From Polytrichum commune (taxonomy: Eukaryota; Streptophyta; Polytrichopsida; Polytrichales; Polytrichaceae): 64,000 nt of DNA. Positions 33,401 through 44,074 of this stretch are shown here, piece by piece. The first letter of the stretch is position 1, and each line of letters starts with the position of its first letter. The stretch is taken from the NCBI GenBank assembly GCA_950295325.1, contig OX485808.1, forward strand, positions 8,496,501-8,560,500, in the 5' to 3' direction. A model generated the notes under the pieces. It did no database searches. It was given only the letters and a program-made list of their open reading frames with translations, and was not told where the DNA came from. Made by a program: the position numbers and the translations under genes.

Positions 33401-35356
33401 CACCTATTGAGTAGGTCACAAGGGATTGATGAGTTTCTTAATGAAGTAGTGCTCATCATAGGTGTCCGGCATAGAAACTTGGTGAAATTGAAGGGATTGT
33501 TGTCTCTGAGATGATAAACGTCTATAGGTGTACGAGTTTGTCAAAAACACCAATCTTGCGGAGGCTCTCTTCGGTATGTTGATGTGCCCCCATTGTAGTG
33601 CAAATTAACAATGTTCAAGTGAGTAACTCAAAGTGTTGAATTGTTGATTTTCTTTCCTCAAAGGCCTATAACCATAATGCATGCTACTCAAGACTATGAT
33701 TTTTTGGGTCCTTGTTTGAAAGTATTAGGTTCAAGCATTTGAATTTGCTGATGTGTTTGAGGTTAACAGAGGGAAAAGGTGAACATGACATGCATTGAGG
33801 AGTATGATAGAGTATATGTCTTAGCATTGCTCAAGGTCTTCATCACCTCCATGAAAATGCCCTACCACGGATAATACAGAGACGTCAAAGCTCCAAATAT
33901 TATGTTGGACAAAAACTTGAATGCGAAGATTGCCAACTTTGATTTGGCCCAATTGTTTCCGATGATGAGAGTCACATCACTACCTTATACGTCGCTAGAA
34001 CCACGTGACTTTTCTATTTTTGAGTCTTGGCATCCATAGCCATCATATTAAGTAGTAATGCTAGCACTTAACCTTTTGATTTCATGCATTTTGTGTTCAG
34101 TAACAACTGTAACTATATATGCTTGTCGAGTAATCATGGTGATTCAAGGTGGACCTTGCTTTGTGAATCTTGCTTGACATATGTTTTCGAACTTGCTACT
34201 TAATGTTAATATGATGCTTGCACATATTTTGACAGTTCAGTTTGTAATATAGTCATTTTCTTTATGAGGTTAAATGCCATTTTTTTCTACTAGATGTCGG
34301 TCACATGTTCAACATGGCTCAATATACAAAGCTTAACTTGGTAGTAAAAACTATTAACTATTTCATTTTAAATATTGTGAAACTAGTTAAACAAGTTCTA
34401 ATGTTTCATAATCAATTTGAACATGTACATAAATTTTTATGATATTGATTGAATCACGCAACTCGTGTTCGAATGTTCCATAGTAATCAACAACTATATG
34501 GCTCTTGACTTATATGCTTCCCAATGCCAATTTACTGAAAAAGTTGACATATTTAACTTTGGAGTGGTGGTGCTCAAGATTGTGAGTGGTAGAAGAAACA
34601 TTGACCCCAAATTATCAGTCAAAGTCTACTTCATTGAACACAGAAGTTCATTTGCTACTTCAGTTTATGCTTAGGAGGACGTCAAATACTTTTTGGATTC
34701 TGTTTTTTGCATCCACCAATATATCCTATACTATGCCCCTTTTCTTTTTTTATTCCAACCGAATTATAGTACATTCTATAATGACTAAAAAAATCCTTTG
34801 CTTTTTTGTAATTCAATATTATATGAGGTTGTGAGGATTAAACAATATCTACTTTGGGGATTCAAATGGTAACTTGGCTCTCTGTTATGTACATGATGTA
34901 AGCATGGAGATGTCACGAGGAAGAAAGGCTACTCGCTATTATGGATAATTCATTGAACTTCCAAGGCTATGAGGCCGAAGTGGAACGAAATTACGATCAG
35001 TGGTGCTCTATTGTGCCTGCAATTGCAACTGGACAAAAACAACCATCCACTGCCAGAGTGGTCTTGTTGTTAAAAAGCCTAGAGAGTCATTCAGTTCGCA
35101 TCAACAGTATGGATCCTTTATGAAGACGGCGGAATCAAATTCTGGAGTAACTGCAATCAACTTCAAAGACTTTGAAAACAAACCTCTTCTCCATTTCCAG
35201 GACAGATTCGATCCCTTCCAGTTCAAGGACACCGTGCTTTCCTCCAACTCAGGGAAATTCCACTTACATCGAGCTTACCACAGTAACTCCAAGATGGTGG
35301 AGATGTACAATTGTGAGGTAAAACCAGTGTGCAATATAATGCAAGTCATGTCCTAA
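30406..35356 (+). pseudogene. decayed LRR receptor-like kinase, inverted paralogue of the 10.6-18.8 kb gene
   Basis: Exon-sized pieces match the intact gene in order: signal peptide and APAPAP linker (30406-30580), LRR cap exon (about 31013-31227, N-P-N-L-A-S-L-M-P-A-W), one LRR exon (about 32290-32371, NSSLTGAVDPYLIG), the post-membrane basic stretch (about 32545-32597, K-R-R-D-K-K-R-L-R-M-Q), the juxtamembrane/glycine-loop exon (about 32697-32810), the VAVK-type exon with ELAVKHLL (about 33368-33575), the catalytic-loop exon (about 33770-34005), the P+1/helix F exon (about 34510-34650) and the tail (about 34900-35340). Damage: most LRR exons and the membrane segment are missing, the glycine loop is changed (E-G-G-K-G-R), there are stops after the VAVK exon, a deletion breaks H-R-D, and DFG reads N-F-D. 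The first donor is GC where the intact copy has GT. No functional kinase can be made. Confidence 0.88.
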
Positions 35357-35397
35357 CTTTAAATAATATCAATGATATGAAATGTAACTTGGTACTG

Positions 35398-35551
35398 CAT
35401 AACATTATTCAGATCCATTACAATGTTTTGTGGGATTGCCAGTTTCCATGGAATATTCCACATTCAAACTAAACGTGGAGAATATCTAGGAATATTCCAT
35501 GAAATATTGTCAGTCACACAGATCATTGTTATGGGTCTGAATAATGTTAAG
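35398..35551. mobile_element. 154-bp MITE, same family as 19411-19574
   Basis: The left end CATAACATTATTCAGATCC and the right end, as reverse complement CTTAACATTATTCAGACCC, match each other and the 19.4 kb element. GGAATATTCCACATTC-like interior blocks are also shared. It lies 40 bases past the end of the receptor-kinase pseudogene. Confidence 0.72.
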
Positions 35552-38500
35552 TGGTTATACTAAATATTGCTAGTTTGGCATCAATATGAATTTATTAACA
35601 ACTTGGGGTAATCGTTGAACAACCATGTTAGGCCAAGTGGCTCATATCTTCATTGGTGTTGAAATATAGACATCTTCTCTTCTTTTGTCGTCTTGTCTTT
35701 TTCCTAATTTTATAGCATCCTAGCAATATTATAGTGGGTTCATTCCATGTAAGAAATGCACTGTGGGTTGACCATATTAGTAAGTGCATTCTGAACCAAT
35801 TGTTTCCTATAAAATGAGATCATGACATGTATATCTAGAATTCACACTCAATCAAGGTTGGAATTGATTGATTTAACACGGTTTGAGTACCCAAAAGGAT
35901 TTTCACTCATCGCCTTCATTTAATACCCTATATACTATTTTTTGGTGGATGAAGATAGACTTGCAATAAGTAAGCCTCCAATATTTTTACATATAAATGC
36001 TTCAACACTGGTCAATGAAGTCATGGAAGATTGTTTCATTTGTTGTATGTCTTTCATACAAATTGCTTCCTACAATAAACGTCATTTTAGTCAACGACTC
36101 AACGCAATTACCCTTTCAAGTCTACCATGGTGTGATTGGTTAAAGAGTCATAAGTCAACATTGAGCCACTTGAATTTTTATACCAACGTGAATTTCTTTT
36201 TGCATATTTGAAAGCCAATTTATGAGCCCGCGTACTTCATTATCTTGTAGTTTATCTACATACGTGCATCGAAGCTTTGAGAGAAGGGTGGCAAGGGGGG
36301 CTATTTATCTAATAATTTTTCTTTTCTAATACCCTATTTTTTTCTACTTCTACTTTGACCCATTTTCTTACACCCTTTGGTAATTTGAGCTTAATTTTTT
36401 CTGTTTAAACTTAACCCTATGTTAATTCCCAAAATGCCACTTTTGTCTTGTTTAAAATCACCTAAACCACTTGCAACTAGTTTGGATTGTACGGGAGATT
36501 TTGAATTGGATGACATGCCACATGAGTACCTAGGTATAAATGTTCATCCACATTGTCTACATCCAAGGGAAGACTCTCTACAAGGTTCGTACCATCCTAA
36601 GCTCAATACCCTAAATGTAGTTCTAGGAAAAAAATATATTACTTGACATTAGAGGCTACCATATAGTATTTAAAATGCAATATGTGAATAGAATAGATGT
36701 TATATCACATTGAATTTTTTTTAAATGCTTGCACAAATGAAGAGTACCCTATATCAAGTCTCACCATATTTCTCATAATTCGATAATGAAGTACCTAGGA
36801 TCTCATTTCAAATTTCCAAAAGTATAATTTAGCTTTTATAATATATCTCGTTCAGTACACGCACGCATGATGACATGGATGTCCATGTTCAAACATATTA
36901 TACCAAACTGCAACCTTGTTTGGGACATGCGCTTGTCCCAAAACATGACCTTGTTCTTGTTGTACAGAACATATGTGTTGCAATTCCTATCTTTGAATCA
37001 CATGACATGGATACGGGACGCGAGACAGACTCATAGTGGATGACATGTTAGCCTCCCATCTCCCGGGTTGGGGTTGATAGTACACACCGTTGTTATTCCA
37101 TATATTCAAGTTGGGCCCCGCCACCTGCCACAATTGGCAATAGATGCTTTACCCTTGTTGATTTACAAACCTTAGCTCAATTAATGTGAGTGGGGCAGCA
37201 GGCACGACGAGGTCCACACACCACAACCCCACTGCAACCCATCTTGGAAGACCAAGCCACTACTCATATGCTCAGCCCAAGAGCCTTTCCAAAAAAATAA
37301 AACTCAAAATAAAATATAAATAGGTAGATGCATAACATTATTCAACCATGTGGGTCAGTTCCAAGACCCATGAATTCACATATTATTTTGTTATGCACAT
37401 ACAGTTGATTAATCATCATATTCCATGGGCCCCATTTTAGGAATATTCATAGGAATTATTGTTCCTCCCTAGAATATTTGAAGGAAACATTGTTCATCCT
37501 AGTAGTACTCCCTATAATTATTATTAATAATAGCATTATGAAAATACTTCCATTATTCATAATATTCTTATTACTCAAACCAGCACTATTCATTATTCAT
37601 ACCGTCGTTAATTTCTTCTTATTTTCTAGATTTCTTCATGTATAGATAAGATAGTGAAGGCCCATGTCACATGCTATATATAGAATGGAACACACCCATG
37701 CAGCTGAATAATGTTATGTGGCATTTCATATGAAATACCCAAAAAAACAACATCCCAATGACAAGAAGGTGTGAGGTTACCAATTGACTCAAGCCTTTTC
37801 TACTATGTTCAAGGGTACCTATAGGATTAAGGACTCAACATTTAATATCTCTAATTTTGTCTCACACTGTGCACTGTGTAGACTACCTGTTTATGATGAT
37901 TTTTAGCACATTATCTGTTGTACTGGCACTACAAATACACAAGTTACAGTGCACTTCGAGAACATCTTTGCCATGTGCTAAAGCTACAGCAGCTTCAGCA
38001 ATATCGGTAACAAATCTAAGGTCAATGGACACATTGTAAATTACTTTATAGGGGTCCTTATGAAAGAAAAACTTTTTCCAATGAGCCCACACCCCTTAGG
38101 AAATTAAACTTTAAATTTGTTTGAGATTATTAGCAAGTCCAAATCCAGCCCATTCTGTAGTCATTTTCTCAAAATTTCTAAGCTCATACAGTATGCATAT
38201 CCTGTACATTGTCAAAGTGAACATTCCTTTTCTTGATAGTATCAAGAAAAGATTGATTTGGAGAAACCATTTGTTCTGCCTTTAAAGTTCTCACTCTGAA
38301 TAGGGTTATTTTATGGGCTTCACCTTGCATATCTGCTTTTTATAAGAAATTAGATTACTACATATTTTCAAGAGAGAGTCCAATGGTTAACAACTACCGT
38401 GCCTTTGGTTAAGTGGCCAATATGGTCAGTCAACAAATTTCAATATTTGATCAGGAATATCGTAGATGCAACCAAAAGATTATCTTATCATGTATTTGAT

Positions 38501-38574
38501 GCCCATAGTTCACTGCTAATTACACGTAAGTCCATATTCATGCCTCCAAAAGAGTAATTGAGATGTCAGTTTTC
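35552..38574. other. intergenic region between the kinase pseudogene and the Nudix gene
   Basis: AT-rich, without a recognised gene. It includes the longer MITE-family member at 37331-37718 and the 3' flank of the Nudix gene. A plus-strand frame at 35942-36211 contains W-C-D-W-L-K-S-H-K and is too weak to classify. Confidence 0.5.
37331..37718. mobile_element. 388-bp element with CATAACATTATTC termini
   Basis: It starts CATAACATTATTCAACCATG and ends with the inverse GAATAATGTTATG, with further pairing of TGGGT/ACCCA inside the ends. The termini equal those of the 164-bp and 154-bp MITEs, but the interior differs (AT-rich, with ATTATTCAT words). It may be a longer relative from which short versions derive. 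Confidence 0.6.
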
Positions 38575-41500
38575 TCATTCATTGTCCCCTTGCTGCAATG
38601 CTTGCTGAAGTTCCAGATACCCATGTTCATTTGGATTGATAAATCTGCAAGGTAAGAATAGTTCAGTTCAAAAATCCTTCATAACAGCTGTTCTCACTTC
38701 AGTATACGCATTCCGCAGTAAGCTGGTCCAAAAAATGTGCATCGTTGTTATTTCTGAGGAAAGTTGTGGGATAGGATGATAAAAAACAAACCCATGTCTG
38801 TACAGGAAATCGATGACAACAAGAGCTGAATTCGGTTTATAGCTTCCAGTGGAGGAGCGAATCATCTTCGCAACATCCACGACTCGCAAAATTTTGAAAG
38901 CATCAATTTCACCATCTGACCATAGCCATCAGAACACACATGCTCTTGGTTTCAAGCTTTGAAGTTCTTCAGTAAGAATCTGACAAGCTAGTATGGAAGC
39001 AACCAGATGTCCATCAAAGCTGTAATTTTAGCTCTAAAGTCAAATGTTGCTAAAGGTTCAGATTATCAGACCATTATTTGTAGGTTGCCAGTCGAATGGA
39101 ACTTCAAGATCGTAGCAAAAGATGACATCTCGCTTGCACATTTCACCATTGATCTGTTCGTAGCTAATGCTTCTCACAGGTATAGCCCTGTAGACCTTGC
39201 CAGTCAGTGCAACAGGTGCCTTTGAAATCGATCCATTATAGTACATTGAGTCCTCTATCCTTAGTATGGCCCTTATTAGCCTTTCAAGGTCAAGGCCGTC
39301 CTATAAGTGCGTCTTTGAAAATTGAGATGACTTGTGTTGAGAGAAACATAAATTATGCTAAAATAATGGGCATCCTAGTAATCCATATATAAGATTTTGA
39401 TAGCAAATAGTTGCAATCAATTCGTAGCAAGGTATGATTTGATGAAATTGGGTCCCAATGCTGAAAACTAAGTACAACAAAGCTTGAAAGACACAACAAG
39501 TACATAGAAATGATGGCTCAAATTATTCAAATTGTACATTGAAATCCTTCGCATACTTGACTGACATTGCACCCTAATTCCAACTGATTTCTTCAAGCGG
39601 AGAACCTCATTAGAAGAAAAAACACTATTTCAAGAAGGCTAACATTTCTAAGAAATGGTTAAAGGTGAAGTCATCAAGAACCAACTTTCAATTTTCTTAT
39701 GTCCAGGGCCAGTCAAGGCTTAGTTGATGTCTAGGACCAATGGTGCTTGCGAGACCAGGGAAGAGCAATTGGGCTTACTTTTCTGCCATGGATGCAGGTA
39801 TGTTAGCTCTTGCAGCAGCATACTTGATAAGGTTCTCCTTTGGGGTGAGGTTCACAGCCTGTTGTATATGAAAAACAACGGACAATATACATGTGCAATT
39901 ATAAGTAACTCTATGAACAGGAAATGATATAAACATCAAACAAGATACCTAAAAGAAAAGACTACAATACACGCCCAAATCAGAGTGGGGTATGATATTG
40001 TGGATGGGTTTAGTAATAAGAACTTGGTTGTCATCACATCGCACAGTCAATGTATAAAGAACTTGTATCAATTTTATCTGTGGCCCAAGAGTCTCTGCAT
40101 AAATAAGAACAGATGACGGTCTTTGCAGAAACCATAACATTCTTAAGTAGCCAATTTAAGTTCCAATACAAATGTAATAATTCTTAGGTAATCTGGATAA
40201 CCTACGAATAAAAATCCATTGGGGACCCGTGCCTTCAATTGAATAGTGGCAGGTGGAAGAAGGCTTTGTATTCAAACATAGACAACAATAAGGTGCCACC
40301 TAATGAGAGCTTGCCACTTGACTATGCTCGATGGCATTTATGCACGTACTCAAGGACCTTCATTAATTTTTTAATCGTTCTTGAAGCTGGAATAGAACGA
40401 GCACGTCCTTGGACATGCTTGAGAATACTATGACTGCAGTAATGAAGGTCGTCAGCATAGGCATCTAAATACACGCAAATTGGAGTGAGGTGGCAGGCAG
40501 AAGAAAGCCTGACCTGGCCACCAGCAACCAGATGGTCAAATCTACCAGGAAAGTCCTGGTGAAGCTTGTTTTCATCCCGAATGCTTACCCACAAAAACCA
40601 CTCTCCTTCAATGATTGTGAAACCATTCAAATGAGTGTGGTATGCCTGCAGACCGGTCCAAGTCGAATTGTATCAGATCAAATCAGATCAAATCAACTTA
40701 AACGCTAAAATACAGTAGGATGTGTGAATATTGAAGACCACTAAGGGGCACTTCACTCTGGAGCTTGAGGGGCCGTGGCCATTGAAATCCAAAACCTGTC
40801 ATGGGTGGAAACTGCCGACATTGTCCCATTTCACTTTACATTAGAACTTGGGGGCTTAAGGGACCAAGGAAGTTTGAATGGTTGAAGAAACCTACATAGT
40901 CCTACAATGCATGCAATGGATAATGTATCATGGTCTACTGAATTGTGGGCCACGCCTACTTCTTCGAGGTGGGTAACCAAACCAATAGACTATGACACTT
41001 CAAAATCAGATAGGCCTTGGATCATCATAACTTGCTGTGTAGAAGAGCTCACATGAACAGGATGGTAATGAAATGACCGAATGCTGAGAGCAAGGTCACA
41101 TATGTCTTTACACTACATTGGAAGGCCCATGACCACACAAAATTCAATGTCACTTCTGCACGGTACGGCCTTTGTATGAATTTCAAATGCCTTTACAATT
41201 TCATGCTCACAGCCCTTATACATATTGTAAAGTGCCCCTAAAAGCAGTATTTTGGCATTTGGGTAACAACCATTGATGTCTTTTGCAATGCATTTCATGA
41301 CATGAAATTTGCGGCTGCGATCTGTAATGTCAGGATGACATTACTCTCAACTTGACAAGGAAAAAGCATAGAACCCGGTTGTAAGTCAGTCTACAGAAAA
41401 CTTACTTTGGTGCCCATATATGGAACACACGCTCGTTCCAACCAAAAAAGAGATGGTGCGCCAAAGCTTGACACCACTGGATATCGCTGTGTGCATATAC

Positions 41501-42846
41501 CCAATATCATGTGATCAATTTCCATACCTAGACATTGAAGCATGTAATCAGAGTTCAACACATGCTACAAAACATTCCTCAGTTGCCCCTAGAAATTTCG
41601 CTTGCCAGAGTAAGCACTATTAGCCAGGTCATAATTAAGGCAACTCCTATGGTCACTGGAAAATGATTCTCTCAATAATCAGCTTTCTAGATTTCTTTTT
41701 TTTCCTTTTTCCTTTTTTTTTTTGGGCGGGGGCGTTAAAGACCACATGCTCATTCCACCCACAAAACCTACATGTTTTCCAAAACCTTATTGCCCACCGA
41801 ATTTTGAGACTAACCCTCTAAACCCCTTCCCACCCTCAAAAATTGAAGGTCAAAGAACTTTAGAAGGTCTTCTCTCTCTCAATAATCGGTGGGCAATGAA
41901 ATTTTTTGATACATGAACTCTATGTGTGAGGTGAGCATGTGGTATTGGCCCAAAATGCTTTGAAAGCCAATTTTCAAGAGGATAGTCTTACAGCGACCAT
42001 AGGCGTAAGGATTGGTGTGGGATTTTGGCACCTCATTGCGCCAACTATGGATCTTCCCTTCCTTTCTCAGAATTTCCATTACTCCTTCAACAGCAGCTGT
42101 GCAGTCCTTTTCCCTTTGCAATGTCCGATTCAGTGTGATAATTTGCCCTCGGCTGTCTTCACTGAATATAAAAATTCCTGGGAAGCGCCTCAAATGTGCT
42201 GCAAATCTGAAGCAACAGATCTTCAGCTACAAATACCTTTTATAATACACAGAAACTATAACCAGCTAAAACAAGAAAGTGTAGCTAAAGAACTCGTGTA
42301 TTTTTAGATTACAAAGTCGGAAGGGGGATCATTTGTGTGGTGGAAATGTTCTTGTCTGTAACCATGTTGACCCTTCTTGCATATGATGAGCAGACAAAAA
42401 ATTCATTTCATAGACTTACTTCGGATGCACATAGCCAACGTGGAGCCCTTGACCAGCAACAAATTTGAGGAAGTTCTTGAGCTGACTCTGTAACATTCAA
42501 ACAAGTTGTATTGTCAAAAGTTTCACCTATCCAAATGCCAGCTCCTTTGCACATGATCCACACAAAGTAATGTCCGTTGCAAAACAAATATCATCATTCC
42601 CAGTTCACTCTATCATCTAATAAACACTACTTAAGGTGATGTAACTATATGTAGATACATTTATGTGGTGTGTACCCGATTGGAGTTGCAAACATTGACA
42701 TGAATCCAGTAGCCCTCCAGACCTTCAATCTCAAGGGCATATCGGGATGGGGTGTTATGCGTTGTCATGGAAGAGAAATTTCCCACCTGATCGATGGGGA
42801 AATCTGAGTAGGCTGTGCCAGGATATCTATTTGGTTTAGGCAACAT
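38575..42846 (-). CDS. NUDX20-like: Nudix hydrolase 20/24-type protein (DUF4743 plus Nudix fold) with altered catalytic motif
   Basis: A 338-residue model in nine exons: 42846-42676, 42487-42420, 42206-42032, 41486-41406, 40645-40514, 39858-39779, 39187-39072, 38915-38792, 38644-38575. All junctions are GT-AG and in phase. The N-terminal half matches DUF4743 (FLKFVAGQGLHVGYVHPKFA, then YPVVSSFGAP, LERACVPYMGTK). The Nudix half has HLVAGGQ, RDVIFCYDLEVP, VDVAKMIRSSTGSYKPNSAL and ends FINPNEHGYLELQQAL. Plant NUDX20/24 and yeast thiamine-pyrophosphokinase fusions share this layout; related enzymes hydrolyse oxidised thiamine diphosphate analogues. Here the metal-binding R/K-E-x-x-E-E-x-G region reads K-Y-A-A-A-R-A-N (residues 221-228), losing all three Glu, so catalysis is doubtful. 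No plastid transit peptide is apparent; an upstream first exon is possible. The donor at 42031 (GTGCCA) is weak but required by the phase. Confidence 0.9.
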
Positions 42847-44074
42847 TGTATTGCTCAATAAGCCCCCTTAAAATTTCTACAGATCCTCCACAGGCTGCAG
42901 TCACCAAAAGCAAATTCTTCTGTAACCACCTTTTGTTCTGTGATTACGTCCCACCAACCCTGGGAAAAACCAGCGTCCTGCTACTTTTCTGAAAAAACAT
43001 CAACCTAGGTTCACTTAGTTCAGGACCAAGGCTCTGACATCTGAACTGTATGTCACGATCTTTCTCTGGAAGTGGTTTCTAACTGCAGCTCTTCGTATCT
43101 CCAATCAGGATTTATCATCCTTTCAATTCTGCAACTGGAGGTACAACTCTTGAACAACCCTAAAACACTTCTATCACCTTTTTTATTTAACACAAGACTG
43201 CATTGTGCATTGACCAGTTCAGAAATCCTACCATCTTGACAATAAAGCACCAATTGAAAGCAATCCCAGTGCCACTTGATTTGCAGAGGACAGAATGTAA
43301 TGCACCTACAGTTCTTGAGGACGTGGTGCCCAGTCATGGCGATAAGAAAATCGAAGTAATTGCTGAAGCCTACAATGCTGAAAGAGACTAAGACACCTGC
43401 GGTCTTTTTCTTGACAAATTTGAGGTATGGATGCTCAAAGCCCATCTCCCATTGACAGAAAAGCAAGGACCAAAGTATAGCAGACACTAGCTGTCCATTG
43501 ATATAGCATAGTATGACATTCAAACAACCACTTCACTTGCATTTACAAAAATTGATGCGAGATGTCAACATGTGATACATTGCATTAATTTGGCAACTAT
43601 CCAGGAGCCTCCAGAAAGTGTCTGGAACATTCAAATATTTAACAAACTGCAGTCCTTGATATCAAGATATAAATACATGCAAGGAACCAATTCCCGGCTC
43701 TTCCCATGTTCGGACTCAAGAGTGGTATGAATAAAGGGACTGACGATAGTACAATAACATTGACATCTATCATTACATGCACTATGTGAAATCTACGTCA
43801 GAAGTCCATTATTTTTACCATAGATAATTGAATTCATCTCTTATTGTGGAAAAACATCAAATTATGCTCGAGTAAGGAGCCAAAATTTTATGATACAGAT
43901 GGTAAGAGTGGCAATCTTACATATGCCATATCTTACACTTGGACAATCCACAAAGCCAGATAATGGCTAACATTGAGCCAATGACAATGATCGTATCAAC
44001 TTCAAGAGTAAATCTTGCCCTGCTAAAAAGCCATTGCCAAGACAAAACTGCTGCCCAGAAAAAGAAGTATCCAT
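42847..44074. other. interval between Nudix 5' end and CAX 3' end
   Basis: It holds the presumed promoter and leader of the Nudix gene and the 3' end of the CAX gene, both on the minus strand. A 156-residue minus frame at 43053-43523 has no recognisable domain. A second open stretch next to the CAX stop (43940-44090) looks hydrophobic, but splicing phase ends the CAX frame at 44075. Confidence 0.45.

Noticed and set aside
35942-36211. Possible retroelement protease fragment (W-C-D-W-L-K-S-H-K)
   Set aside because: A single weak resemblance to the Ty3 G-x-D-W-L motif, with no active-site motif upstream and no neighbouring domains.
40380-40440. Alternative Nudix-motif exon on the minus strand (L-K-H-V-Q-G-R-A-R-S-I-P-A-S)
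   Set aside because: It vaguely resembles the K-E-C-E-E-E-A-x-I-P region, but it lacks the Glu residues too and its downstream phase does not lead into the next exon as cleanly as 39858-39779.
43053-43523. 156-residue minus-strand frame upstream of the Nudix gene
   Set aside because: No recognisable domain, no splice connection to the Nudix exons, and length within what chance gives in a 64-kb window.
43940-44074. Hydrophobic C-terminal extension of CAX
   Set aside because: The frame is open next to the CAX end and reads like a membrane segment, but the phase from the previous exon (C|CT) leads to a stop at 44075.
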